Part shown: piece after piece, positions 27,852 to 36,747 of the stretch
Numbering within the stretch: position 1 is the first letter of the stretch
How the letters are laid out: the number at the start of each line of letters is the position of its first letter
Origin: CAZDDI01 sp964504195
GTDB lineage: Bacteria; Chloroflexota; Anaerolineae; B4-G1; SLSP01
DNA: 64,000 nucleotides
Assembly: GCA_964504195.1 (NCBI GenBank)
Contig: CAZDDI010000014.1
Location: 18,678 to 82,677 of the forward strand
Reading direction: 5' to 3'
The notes under the pieces: model-generated
The model's input: only the letters and a program-made list of their open reading frames with translations
Databases searched by the model: none
What the model was told of the DNA's origin: nothing
Made by a program: the position numbers and the translations under genes

Positions 27852-28729
27852 CGTTGCCACCGTACTCGCAGTTGCGTCATCCAGGTAAGGATGCGCAACG
27901 TTAAGATGACCAGCGCATGAAGCATCCGGGGCGTATCTTCTGCATAGTGCTTACGATAGAAAATTTCCATCGCGCGCCAAAACGCCACTCGCGAATGTGG
28001 ATTCTGGCGGCTGGCGGCGCGTTTGACGTGCAGCACGGTCACAGCGGGATAATAGATCACCTGCCAGTCCGCCGCTTTAATGCGATAGGCCCAATCGAGG
28101 TCTTCCCCATACATGAAGAAGGCTTCATCAAGCAAACCCACCTGCGCCAACGCTGCCCCGCGCACCAGCATAAACGCGCCCACCACAGAATCCACCTCAG
28201 CCATTTGATCGGGATCGAGATAGGTGAGGTTGTAGCGGGCAAACCGGCGGCTACGCGGAAAGAGCCGCGAGAGGCCCACAATATGATAGAAGGCTACCGC
28301 TAACGTCGGGAACGAGCGGCGGCAAGCGCGATCCAGCGAACCATCTGGGCGCACCAGCTTCGGGCCGACCACGCCCACAGCGGGGTGCGCATCTATAAAC
28401 TGCACGACCTCCGCAAACGCCGTCGGGGGCACTTCAGTATCAGGGTTGAGCAGCAGCGCATGGCGACAAGGGGCGCCCACCACCCCTTCACCGAAGCCCA
28501 ACGCGCGCAAGCCCTGGTTGTTGGCCGTGGGATAGCCCGGATTATCCGCGTTAGCAATCAAAAGCACCTGCGGGAAATCCGCAGCGACCATCGCCGCACT
28601 GCCATCAGCAGAGGCGTTATCCACCACACACACACAAAACGTCACACCCGCACTGGCAAACACCGTTTCCAGGCAACGGCGCAGCAGCGCGCGCGTGTTG
28701 TAATTGACGATCACAATCCCCAGGTCCAT
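27848..28729 (-). CDS. Glycosyltransferase family 2
   Basis: 293 residues from ATG 28729 (MDLGIVIVNYNTRALLRRCL); a longer in-frame start lacks family similarity. GT-A fold motifs: VVDNASADGSAAMV, ALLLNPDTEVP (donor/metal region), and GEDLDWAYRIKAADWQVIYY late in the catalytic domain. C-terminal hydrophobic patch LHALVILTLRILTW. This is the rhamnosyl-/WcaA-like group that elongates polysaccharides. It is translationally coupled to the glycosylphosphotransferase gene, so the two make a minimal initiation-elongation pair. Confidence 0.92.
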   Translation of the reverse strand: MDLGIVIVNYNTRALLRRCLETVFASAGVTFCVCVVDNASADGSAAMVAADFPQVLLIANADNPGYPTANNQGLRALGFGEGVVGAPCRHALLLNPDTEVPPTAFAEVVQFIDAHPAVGVVGPKLVRPDGSLDRACRRSFPTLAVAFYHIVGLSRLFPRSRRFARYNLTYLDPDQMAEVDSVVGAFMLVRGAALAQVGLLDEAFFMYGEDLDWAYRIKAADWQVIYYPAVTVLHVKRAASRQNPHSRVAFWRAMEIFYRKHYAEDTPRMLHALVILTLRILTWMTQLRVRWQR

Positions 28730-28868
28730 CGAGGCTATTCTAGCACAGAGAGCCAAGTGAGCAAGTTGTGTAGTGGCGGCTTCAGCCGTTCTGCCGCCCC
28801 TCCAAAAAAAACACCTCAAGGCGTTACTACGAGAAAGATTCGTCAATGTCCAGTTGTGTATAATAACT

Positions 28869-29003
28869 CAAGTTGCCACCTGGGCTAATTCAGAGATTTA
28901 GGACACGGATTTTACGGATCACACGGATTTTTTCTGGTTCTTATCCGTAAAATCCATGCAAATCCGTGTCCTATAAAAATTCTGGCGGACGGGTAGCAAC
29001 TTG
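28869..29003. repeat. 135-bp inverted-repeat element with ATCCGTG core
   Basis: 12-bp terminal inverted repeats CAAGTTGCCACC / GGTAGCAACTTG, one mismatch. Internal 13-bp perfect pair AGGACACGGATTT / AAATCCGTGTCCT surrounds TACGGAT-type repeats. The element abuts the truncated left end of family-1 copy 3, so it may have inserted there. No target duplication was recognised. Confidence 0.6.
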
Positions 29004-29123
29004 TAGGGCTTAGACCTGGCAGGTTTTCAGGCCTTAAGTCTACAAAACGTCGTTATTCACCGGTAAAATACTCCCCTACCCAATAAGTGCGCAACCTGCC
29101 AGGTCTTAACTTAATGCCATCGC
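29004..29123. mobile_element. Family-1 MITE-like repeat, copy 3 (left end lost)
   Basis: Starts at TAGGGCTTAGACCTGGC, so the first about 15 bp of the family terminus are missing. The core with TTCACCGGTAAAATACT and the right end AACCTGCCAGGTCTTAACTT are intact, ending in a diverged ATGCCATCG. It belongs to the sub-type with core AGGCCTTAAGTCTACAAAAC shared with copies 1, 2 and 6. Confidence 0.8.
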
Positions 29124-29142
29124 ATGTCCAGTTATGTAGAAT

Positions 29143-29383
29143 ATTAGGAGGTACATAGCAAAACAGCGTTTTACGAAAAAATTAATGGACACCCTAAGTA
29201 CAAAAAACATTTGCCTTTTACAAAACTCCATATACACTAAGAATTTATCCGACAAGGCATCAAGGCGGTGGTTGAGCCTGCCGAAACCAGCACCGAGTCT
29301 CAATAGGCTCAACCAACGGCTAAATTTTCGGATAGGTATTCATGCTAAATACAGGCTCGCTATACGGTGATAGTTCATACATG
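29143..29383. other. Gene-free stretch with one inverted repeat
   Basis: Holds only an inverted repeat GGTTGAGCC...GGCTCAACC (about 29271-29315) of a kind that also appears in part near 50366-50386 (CTTCGGCAGGCTCAGCC). I see no credible gene. Confidence 0.4.
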
Positions 29384-29525
29384 GTAACTACTCAGGTTCA
29401 AACTGTATCTGTCATTGCGAGCCGTCTGCGGCGAAGCAATCTCAACCATGAACGAGATTGCGCCGTTCGGAGACGAACGGACGCCACGGAGACGTGGCTC
29501 ACAATGACAAGGCTGAGGTAGTTAC
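29384..29525. mobile_element. Family-2 MITE-like cloverleaf element, copy b
   Basis: GTAACTACTCAGG...CTGAGGTAGTTAC. Flanking CATACATG (29376-29383) and CATATATT (29526-29533) match at 6 of 8, a decayed target duplication. Core arms are GCAATCTC...GAGATTGC, CCGTTCG-GAGA-CGAACGG and CCACG-GAGA-CGTGG within GTCATTGCGAG / CTCACAATGAC. It lies about 50 bp upstream of the HD-domain gene. Confidence 0.8.
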
Positions 29526-29575
29526 CATATATTACGGATCGCACAACTAATTTTACTGTGATAAAGGTTAGGACG

Positions 29576-30184
29576 ATGCAATTGCCGAACTGGGAAACGG
29601 TGAAACAAACTGCGCGGGCGCGTTTACAACGGGACTTGCCAACGCAATTGACCTATCACGCGATAAGACACACGATGGAGGATGTGTTGCCCGCTGCTGA
29701 GCGATTAGCGACGCTGGCAGGTGTGGATGGAGAGGCCCTACTGCTGTTGCGCACCGCTGCCGTATACCACGACATTGGCTATACCGAACAGTACTTTTCC
29801 AATGAACCGATCGCTGTGCGTATTGCTTATGAAGTCTTGCCCGCGTTTGGATTCTCGCCCGCGCAACTCACCGTTATCGAGGGGCTAATCCTGGCGACCA
29901 GAATGCCCCAGTGCCCCCAAACGCCGCTGGAGGAGCTACTCTGCGATGCGGATATGGACTCGCTAGGGCGTGATGATTATTGGGCCACCAGCCTGGCCCT
30001 GCGCGAGGAGCTGTCCCGACAGCTCGTGGTGGTGGAGCTGCCCGTGTGGATCGCACGCCAGCACACGTTTCTGAGCGGGCACACCTACTTCACCACAGCT
30101 GCCCGCCAACTGCGCGACGCGAAAAAGGCCGAGAACATCGCCATGCTCAAGGGGTGGATGGATAACGGCTATCGTGAGGCATGA
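29576..30184 (+). CDS. HD-domain phosphohydrolase-like protein
   Basis: 202 residues from ATG 29576 (AGGTTAGGA upstream); a GTG at 29558 is possible. Metal ligands of the HD superfamily are visible: H28/H32 (YHAIRHTMEDV), the HD pair H65-D66 (VYHDIGYTEQY) and a distal Asp in LLCDADMDSLG. Such proteins are metal-dependent phosphohydrolases, often on nucleotides. Here no second domain indicates the substrate. The gene sits between two family-2 elements at the start of the accessory stretch but has the G+C-rich codon use of its surroundings. Confidence 0.87.
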   Translation: MQLPNWETVKQTARARLQRDLPTQLTYHAIRHTMEDVLPAAERLATLAGVDGEALLLLRTAAVYHDIGYTEQYFSNEPIAVRIAYEVLPAFGFSPAQLTVIEGLILATRMPQCPQTPLEELLCDADMDSLGRDDYWATSLALREELSRQLVVVELPVWIARQHTFLSGHTYFTTAARQLRDAKKAENIAMLKGWMDNGYREA

Positions 30185-30251
30185 AATGAATCCTTGCACC
30201 TTGGCGGCTTGGCATTTTTAACACCAGGGCGCAAAGGCGCGAAGAATTTCT

Positions 30252-30349
30252 GTCATTGCGAGCGGTCTGCGGCGAAGCAATCTCGTCCATGGTTGAGATT
30301 GCGCCGTTCGGAGACGAACGGACACCGCGGAGACGCGGCTCGCAATGAT
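30252..30349. mobile_element. Family-2 cloverleaf core, copy c (termini lost)
   Basis: Only the GTCATTGCGAG...CTCGCAATGAT core is present; the GTAACTAC termini are missing on both sides. Arms: GCAATCTC...GAGATTGC, CCGTTCG-GAGA-CGAACGG, CCGCG-GAGA-CGCGG. Same orientation as copies a, b and d. Confidence 0.75.
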
Positions 30350-30449
30350 AGTATGGCGTGATTGCAGATCGAGTGTAACCTCGTAGATCCTTGAGCATTT
30401 TTAGGTTTTTAATCCCTTGTGAATGTAAGTTACAGAAGGAAGGGTAAAA

Positions 30450-31574
30450 ATGCAACCATTACTATTTGACCGAATTGAAGGGGATTCTCAAGAAGACAAA
30501 TCAGAGGAAGAAAGGTTAAGAGAAGCAAAACAAGAGAAAGAAATACAAAAGATTCTTAACAACTTATCTGCTGCTACTGTAAATACACTTAGAGATAAAG
30601 TTGCTTGGGTACTTAATCAAAACCCTGCAGCAAGAGACTCTGATGTCACTCTTATGCTTGACTTTTGGCGGACTTTTGAGCCTAATATTTATAATGGTCA
30701 GTCGATTAACCCAGATGATTTATATCGTTTGACTCGTATGACATCTATTGCTCGGGAAAGGGCAAGAATCCAAAATACTTACAAACTATTTCAAGCAAGT
30801 TCTAAAATTCGCCATCATCGTGGAACTTTATCAGAAGACGAGAAAGAAAAGGCGGTTGAAGATAAACCGGTAGGTTATCCTTCTTTGACTGTGTATATGG
30901 ATGAAAGTGGAAAAAATGAAGATTATTTGATTGTGAGCAGCGTTTGGTTTCTTGAGGTTGGGAAATCACATTTTGACATTTATAAGAAAATAGCAGATTT
31001 TAAAAAAAATAAAGGGTTTACTAGAGAATTTCACTTCGCCAAAATGGGACGCAAGGACTTGAATATATACAAAGAAATGGTGCAGATATTTTTAAGCGAA
31101 GCCCCAGCATGTAGTTTCAAAGTTATAAGTATTCCTGCTAGGGGTATTCAAAACAAACAAGAAGCTCTAAGACAATTGTTTTATCATTTGATCGTTAAAG
31201 GAATTGATAATGAAAATGAAACAGGTAGAGCGGTTTTGCCTAGATCTCTTCAAATTTGGAAAGATGCTGAAGTCGAAGGATCTGACCGTTTGTTGATTGC
31301 TGAGCTAGATGATAGGTTAAGGCAAGCGTCTTCAAATTTATTTTCTGGTAATCTACAAATTGATTATATTAGATGTGCAGATTCAAAGCATAATTTGTTT
31401 TTGCAAATCGCAGATCTTTTAGCTTCTAGCGCAAACCGTGTTTTGAATGAACCTAGTATTGAAAGAAATCACAAAACTGATTTTGCTGATTTCTTTCTAG
31501 ATTTACTGGGGGTTGATAAATCATTTTGTCCGAATGATAAAATAGGGGATACTACAGTTTATATTTCTCTGTGA
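30450..31574 (+). CDS. DUF3800 domain protein, A+T-rich
   Basis: 374 residues, GAAGGAAGGG before ATG 30450. Residues 1-140 are charged and helical with a Glu/Lys-rich start; the DUF3800 domain follows (LTVYMDESGKNEDYLIVSSV near 145-165, FHFAKMGRK, and QIADLLASSANRVLNE near the end). The MDESG acidic motif and late QxADLL motif fit an RNase H-like or transposase-like metal site proposed for the family. The gene uses AAA, TTT, GAT and AAT codons heavily, unlike its G+C-rich neighbours, and lies between family-2 copies c and d. Horizontal acquisition is likely. Such genes are frequent in defence islands and phage regions; the function is unknown. Confidence 0.85.
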   Translation: MQPLLFDRIEGDSQEDKSEEERLREAKQEKEIQKILNNLSAATVNTLRDKVAWVLNQNPAARDSDVTLMLDFWRTFEPNIYNGQSINPDDLYRLTRMTSIARERARIQNTYKLFQASSKIRHHRGTLSEDEKEKAVEDKPVGYPSLTVYMDESGKNEDYLIVSSVWFLEVGKSHFDIYKKIADFKKNKGFTREFHFAKMGRKDLNIYKEMVQIFLSEAPACSFKVISIPARGIQNKQEALRQLFYHLIVKGIDNENETGRAVLPRSLQIWKDAEVEGSDRLLIAELDDRLRQASSNLFSGNLQIDYIRCADSKHNLFLQIADLLASSANRVLNEPSIERNHKTDFADFFLDLLGVDKSFCPNDKIGDTTVYISL

Positions 31575-31853
31575 TTTTAAGTGTTTTTGATAATAGCACC
31601 AAAGCAACCTCGTCAAAGATAGCCATACTTTTGTTTAGTTTTGCGATACAGCGTTTTTCTTGAGCGCGTCTCAGTTCTGGGGTGGTTTAATAAATGTCAA
31701 AGAAATTAGATGTTGTGGTGCATCTGCAGAACATGCCTGATGCTTAGGGATGGTCTGTGTCGAGGGAACAATCTCAGCTATGGCAGCGGGGAGCGGGACT
31801 TATCTAAATCGAAATACAAGATGAAGATCATCTGCGTGGGCACACATTACGTT
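31575..31853. other. Gene-free stretch after the DUF3800 gene
   Basis: I see no credible gene. It has a short ATG frame of 17 codons and nothing like a known RNA. Base composition returns gradually to that of the chromosome. It may contain debris of the acquisition event. Confidence 0.35.
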
Positions 31854-31861
31854 TCATAATT

Positions 31862-32003
31862 GTAACTACTCAACCTTTGTCATTGCGAGCCGTCTGCGGC
31901 GAAGCAATCTCGTTCATAATTGAGATTGCACCATTCGCAGACGAATGGACGCCGCGGAGACGCGGCTCGCAATGACAGATAAATCTCGAGCCTGAGTAGT
32001 TAC
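31862..32003. mobile_element. Family-2 MITE-like cloverleaf element, copy d (perfect duplication)
   Basis: GTAACTACTCAACC...CCTGAGTAGTTAC, flanked by identical TCATAATT (31854-31861 and 32004-32011), an 8-bp target duplication. The core has GTCATTGCGAG / CTCGCAATGAC as the outer stem, arms CCG-TCTG-CGG, GCAATCTC...GAGATTGC, CCATTCG-CAGA-CGAATGG and CCGCG-GAGA-CGCGG. The downstream 32012-32187 shows no gene. Confidence 0.85.
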
Positions 32004-32187
32004 TCATAATTTGTATACGTCAGCCTGTTGCCATGTGGCGGTTTTGCGCTTTTTAACGTAGGGGACCAAGTCGCAAAGGCAAAACATGAAATTTGCCATA
32101 GCACCTTTTCGCTCACGCTCTGGTCAGTCCCTGACCGTGCAAATCAGGAGCAGCGCGGTCTGGAGACCGACGACAGCAGAGAAATCT

Positions 32188-35100
32188 TCACGCATCACGC
32201 ATTCCTATCTCCCCAATCTCCCGATTCACCCGCACCTGCGCCAGGAACACCTGACGCAGGTCTGCATCTCCAATCCGCTCGGCCTGGGATAGCATGGCGG
32301 CCTCCGCCTGGCGCAAATAGTCCCCCGCTTCAGGCGCGGCGTTCGCCAGCAGCGCGCGGTAGTGGACGAGATACACTTGCTGCACCTCTTCCACGTTGGG
32401 CTGCTCCTGTAACCCGGTGATAGCCTGCTGCGATGTGCTAAGCGCGGTCTCGGCCTGGCCCTGCCCCAATTGCGCCCGCGCGAGTTGCGCCCGCGCGGGG
32501 ATAAGCTCCGCCTTTAGCCCCAACTCCGTGTACAGCTTCACCGCCTCGGCCAGCTGCGTCTCGGCCTGCGCATACTCGCCCCGCGCCAGCGTCACCCGGC
32601 CCAGACCCTCGAGCGTATACGCTACGCCGCGCCGGTCGTTGATTTGCTGGCGCAGGCTCAGCGAGGCTTGCAGCCGCGCCTCCGCCGCTTCCAGCTCGCC
32701 CAGCGCCAGCTGCGCCATGCCGATCCCAAACAGCGAGAAGCCCTGCCCCATCCGATCGCCCACGCGGGTCTTCATCTCCAACGATTGCTCGAACTCCGCC
32801 AGCGCGCGCGCATACTCGCCCACGCGCAACGCCACGCGCGCCGCGTTGGTGAGGTGGATGCCCAACTGGAACATATCCTGGCGCTGCTGCGCTAACTCCC
32901 GCGCGTGCTCGTGCAACCGGGCGGCTTCACTGTAGTTCCCGGCGAACAGGTGAATCATGCCCAAATACATCACGCTCCAGGCTTCGCCCTTCGTATCCCC
33001 AATCTGACGGCGCAGCGCGACGGCCTGCTCCAACAGCGGTTGCGCCTGCGCGTGCTCGCCTCGAATGTACGCTATCGCCCCCAACTGGTGCAGCGCGGCA
33101 GCCTGCCCGGCCGCATGGCCCAGCGTTTGCTGGATGCGCAACACCTCGCGCGCCGTCTGCTCAGCCTCCGTATACCGCCCCGTCCACTGGTAGAGATCGG
33201 CCAACTCCGTAAGCGCGTCGGCGTAGCGGCTCTCGTCGCCCAGCCCCTCCGCGAGCGCCAACAACGCCTGGATGTCGCGCTCGCGCTCGCGCTGCTGCCC
33301 GCGCAAGCCATAGATCGCCTGCCGCCGCAAGAGGGCGGTAGCCTGTGGCTCCCCACTAGCTGAGCCATGCACTTGCGGCAACAATTCCAGCACATCACTA
33401 TACAGCTGAATAGCGGTCTCGTTGGAGAAATCCTCCTGCGCCTTGTGGGCAGCTAATTCCAGGTACTTGAGAGCATGGGGGAAATCCCGTCCCTGTTTGA
33501 AGTGGTGGGCCAACAACGCGCTCTCCTGCGCGGCGCGCGCACCTAATGTCTTTTCCAGCGTCTCGCCCACGCGCCGGTGAAATTCCTGCCGCCGTTGCAC
33601 CAACAAGTTCTCGTAGGCTACCTCCTGGATAAGCGCGTCGTTGAACATGTAGGTAGATTCCTGCGTCGCCTGGATCAGGTCGCTACGCTCCAATTGGGCC
33701 AACCACCCAGCCAGCTCGCTCTCGGTTTGTGTCAGCCCGCTCAACACCTCCGTCTGGAAATGCCGCCCGATGACGGCAGCCATCTGCAAGGCCTGGCGCG
33801 CATCCTCCGTGAGCCGGTCAATGCGGGCGATGATGGCCCCTTGTAGCGTATCGGGCACGGCAATCGTCTCGATCTTGCTGGTGACTTGCCAGCGCTTGGG
33901 CTTGCTCGCATCGCTGCGTTCGCCCTTGCGTTTGAGTGAGCGCGCGAAGCTGGCGATGTTGTCGAAGGCGTCGTCTCGCGTCTCCAGCGGCGTCACCGCG
34001 CCGGTCTCGATGAGTGAGCGCACCACCTCACCCAGGTAGAAGGGATTGCCGCCAGCCTTATCGAGGATGCGCTGGCGCACTTCCGGCGTGAACTCCGCGC
34101 CGGGCAGGAAAAGCTCCAGCAGCTCCGCGCTGTGCGGCTCGCTAAGATTTACCAGGCGGATTTCTGCATAGCGATGATGGAACGCGCTATCGGCCTTGCT
34201 ACGCAGTCGCCAGCAGCCTTTTTCGCGCTGGGGCCGGAAGACCAGGATAAACACCAGCGGCGCGCGGTCGGTAACGCTGAACAGGTCTTCGAGCAGCGCC
34301 AGCGAGGCTTCATCGGCCCAGTGCAGATCGTCAATGGCAACCACGGTGGGCTGCTTTCGTGCCAGCAGCGTGAAATATTCGCGCGCGGCCCAGAACGTCT
34401 GCTTTTGCCGCACTTGTGGATCGAGACCCCGCACGAGTTGCCCCCATTCCCCCTCCAGCTCGATACCCATCATCTGCGCCAAAAACGGAACTGCCTCACG
34501 CGCCGTCTCGCGCCCCATCAGCTCGCCCCCCTGCTCCCACAAATTGAAGAGTACATCATTCTCGTTGGCATTCGACGGCAAATTAAGCGCATTGCGTAAC
34601 AGCTGCGCCGCTAACCAATAGCTTATCTGCTCACTAAAGGAAAGCCCCTGCACTGTGATGTGCAACAACTGCCCCCCATCGGCCTGCTGCTGGAGCGCGG
34701 ACAGTGTCTCACGCAACAGCCGCGACTTGCCCAAGCCGCTTTCGCCCAGCACCGTGACAATTTGCCCATAGCCCCGCCCAGGACGGGTGGTATGCTCGTC
34801 CTGTAACACGCGCACCAGCGCCAGCAGGCGGGCCAGCTCCTCGTCACGGCCCACCATCGGGGGATCATTAGGATGGAGCACATGTAACTGGCTCAAATCC
34901 TCGCGTTGCCGCTCCACGGTGAAAGTATGAATGAGCAGGTCTTTGCCCTTCACCTTAATTTCACCCTTATCGGTCAACTCGAAATAATCCATCACGCGCT
35001 CTTTGGTTTTCTTGCTGATGAGAACCTGCCCCCACGCAGCATAAGACATCAACCGCGCGGCCATATTGATGTCATCGCCCATCAGGGTGTATTCCTGGCG

Positions 35101-36747
35101 TAGATTGGGCGCTCCGGCATTGCCGGCAAAGAGCGCGCCGGTGTTGATGCCAATGCGCTGCTCGAAGCGATACACGCCAGCGGGCGTTTGCAGCGCAGCG
35201 AAGTGCTCGCGCACGGCACGCTGCATATCCAGGGCCGTCCGCACGGCGCGCACCGGGTCATCCTCATGCGCGCGCGGTGCGCCGAAGAACACCACCAGCC
35301 GGTCACCGGTCGTGTACTGGTCAATACGCGCCAGCGTCCCCTCGTACCGCTCCACAATCTCCGCCATATACGCGAAGTAGTTGCTGAGCTGCTGCGTGAT
35401 GATTTCCGGGTAGCTCGTGCCCAGCTCCTCGATCAGATCACTGATACCCAAATAGTTGATGAACATGACCGTTACCGGGCGATGGTCGGGCGAAATACGG
35501 ATATTGCGCGGATTGTTGACAATGCGGCGCAACAGTTCTGTGTTCATGTAGGGGGCCAACAAATCCAGCCGGTTGACCAGGTAGGTGATTTGCGCTTCGA
35601 CCGCCCCTTCCGGCGGCTCGACCACCACGAAGCGCGCGTCAGTATGTTCACCGGATGGCGCAACCAGCACCTTGTAGAAGCCCGGCTCCGGCTCCTTCTC
35701 CGCCGGCATGACTTCCAGTTGCGCACCGACGAGCTCGTAGACGGCCTCGGTGATAACGACATCACCGGGATTGGCGTGGCCCTCGGCGGCATCGGCACGG
35801 TTCACCGTGCGTCCGGTGGTGACGAAGGCCATGCTCTGCGTCGAGCCGATGTGCGCCGAGAAGTACGGGCCGGCAGAGATGCCGCACTTGATACGCAGCG
35901 CGCGCACCGCATCGCCCACCTGGATGGTGGCAAACTGCGGTTGCTCCATCACCTGCTGGAATTCCAGCGCGGTCTGCACAGCTCGGAGGGCGTTGACGGC
36001 CAGCTCCGCGTCATCCGCCGCCGCGAAGAAGCCCAGCAGCGCATCGCCGCCGAACTTGAGCAGCGTGCCGCCATGCCGAAAAAGCACCTGCACCAGCTCC
36101 GTAAAAAGGTTATTGATGAGCTCCGTAATCAGCTCCGCACCCACCTGACCCAACGGCTTGAGCTGCTCGGAAAGCGGTGTAAAGCCGGAGACATCGCCAA
36201 ACAAGAAGACCCCCTGGCTCATGCCCCCGGCAGGCTGTCCAGCAGGCCGCGGATTTTCAATGACCGGGCGCGGCAAATACGTTTTAGATGTATCCAGCAA
36301 GGCCATGAGATGATCGCGTACCTGGTTGAGATGGTGGGCAGTAGGGCGACGCTCCAACGGTTCGTAGAGCGCCTGCGGCAGATACCGCTTGAGTGAGGGC
36401 AACATCTCGGCAATGGGGCGTGGTACGGGCAGCTCTGGGTGTGTCACATCCGGCTTGGGCAGGAGCGGCGGCGCAGGTGCAAGGTCAGTCTCTTCCAACG
36501 CAGGCGCGGCGACAGCCTGTGAGATTGGAGCAGGAGCCACAAGTGGAGGGGGAGCAGGTACAGTAGCCGACACAATCTTCTGCCCATGCAGCACTACAAT
36601 CGCGCCGCAGTGGAAACAATAGCGGGCATAGGGCGGCAGCAGCGTGTAACACGCCGGGCATACCAGCCCATTCAGCAGCGCTTGCCCGCAGTGCAGGCAA
36701 AACCGCGCCTGGCCAGGATTTGTCGTACCGCAATAAGGGCAGTTCAT
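32188..36747 (-). CDS. Tandem-cyclase, STAND-type ATPase, TPR protein with zinc ribbons
   Basis: 1519 residues from ATG 36747 (AAAGGAGCTCCC before it). Two zinc ribbons: C3/C6/C17/C20 and C30/C33/C44/C47. Class III cyclase domain 1 about 180-355 has both metal-type aspartates (FLFGDVSGFT and KFGGDALLGFF). Cyclase domain 2 about 425-605 has FINYLG, where the first Asp is Asn, and keeps TTGDRLVVFFG and DDINMAARL. An AAA/STAND ATPase follows (VGRDEELARLLA; Walker A GESGLGKS near 667; VVAIDDLHWADEASLALLED), then about nine TPRs from about 1115 to the end. The C1-C2-ATPase-TPR order matches mammalian soluble adenylyl cyclase. Expected cytoplasmic signal-integrating nucleotide cyclase; activity not proven. 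Confidence 0.92.
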   Translation of the reverse strand: MNCPYCGTTNPGQARFCLHCGQALLNGLVCPACYTLLPPYARYCFHCGAIVVLHGQKIVSATVPAPPPLVAPAPISQAVAAPALEETDLAPAPPLLPKPDVTHPELPVPRPIAEMLPSLKRYLPQALYEPLERRPTAHHLNQVRDHLMALLDTSKTYLPRPVIENPRPAGQPAGGMSQGVFLFGDVSGFTPLSEQLKPLGQVGAELITELINNLFTELVQVLFRHGGTLLKFGGDALLGFFAAADDAELAVNALRAVQTALEFQQVMEQPQFATIQVGDAVRALRIKCGISAGPYFSAHIGSTQSMAFVTTGRTVNRADAAEGHANPGDVVITEAVYELVGAQLEVMPAEKEPEPGFYKVLVAPSGEHTDARFVVVEPPEGAVEAQITYLVNRLDLLAPYMNTELLRRIVNNPRNIRISPDHRPVTVMFINYLGISDLIEELGTSYPEIITQQLSNYFAYMAEIVERYEGTLARIDQYTTGDRLVVFFGAPRAHEDDPVRAVRTALDMQRAVREHFAALQTPAGVYRFEQRIGINTGALFAGNAGAPNLRQEYTLMGDDINMAARLMSYAAWGQVLISKKTKERVMDYFELTDKGEIKVKGKDLLIHTFTVERQREDLSQLHVLHPNDPPMVGRDEELARLLALVRVLQDEHTTRPGRGYGQIVTVLGESGLGKSRLLRETLSALQQQADGGQLLHITVQGLSFSEQISYWLAAQLLRNALNLPSNANENDVLFNLWEQGGELMGRETAREAVPFLAQMMGIELEGEWGQLVRGLDPQVRQKQTFWAAREYFTLLARKQPTVVAIDDLHWADEASLALLEDLFSVTDRAPLVFILVFRPQREKGCWRLRSKADSAFHHRYAEIRLVNLSEPHSAELLELFLPGAEFTPEVRQRILDKAGGNPFYLGEVVRSLIETGAVTPLETRDDAFDNIASFARSLKRKGERSDASKPKRWQVTSKIETIAVPDTLQGAIIARIDRLTEDARQALQMAAVIGRHFQTEVLSGLTQTESELAGWLAQLERSDLIQATQESTYMFNDALIQEVAYENLLVQRRQEFHRRVGETLEKTLGARAAQESALLAHHFKQGRDFPHALKYLELAAHKAQEDFSNETAIQLYSDVLELLPQVHGSASGEPQATALLRRQAIYGLRGQQRERERDIQALLALAEGLGDESRYADALTELADLYQWTGRYTEAEQTAREVLRIQQTLGHAAGQAAALHQLGAIAYIRGEHAQAQPLLEQAVALRRQIGDTKGEAWSVMYLGMIHLFAGNYSEAARLHEHARELAQQRQDMFQLGIHLTNAARVALRVGEYARALAEFEQSLEMKTRVGDRMGQGFSLFGIGMAQLALGELEAAEARLQASLSLRQQINDRRGVAYTLEGLGRVTLARGEYAQAETQLAEAVKLYTELGLKAELIPARAQLARAQLGQGQAETALSTSQQAITGLQEQPNVEEVQQVYLVHYRALLANAAPEAGDYLRQAEAAMLSQAERIGDADLRQVFLAQVRVNREIGEIGMRDA

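Larger units (their letters stand above)
28846..29142. repeat. 19-bp direct repeats bracketing two nested elements
   Basis: Direct repeats ATGTCCAGTTGTGTATAAT (28846-28864) and ATGTCCAGTTATGTAGAAT (29124-29142) match at 17 of 19 positions. They enclose an inverted-repeat element (28869-29003) and a left-truncated family-1 copy. There is no gene in this interval. Confidence 0.55.

Noticed and set aside
28730..29575. Cloverleaf-like folding considered as a tRNA gene
   Set aside because: Arm sizes, lack of a TTCGA T-loop and the GTAACTAC insertion ends identify a mobile element; no tRNA was found in the window.
26182..32003. Regularly recurring GTCATTGCGAG repeats considered as a CRISPR array
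   Set aside because: The repeats are far apart, have target duplications and folded cores, and no spacer-size regularity or cas genes are present.
35188..36396. A 402-codon plus-strand open frame
   Set aside because: Antisense to the tandem-cyclase gene; Arg/His-rich composition and no start signal.
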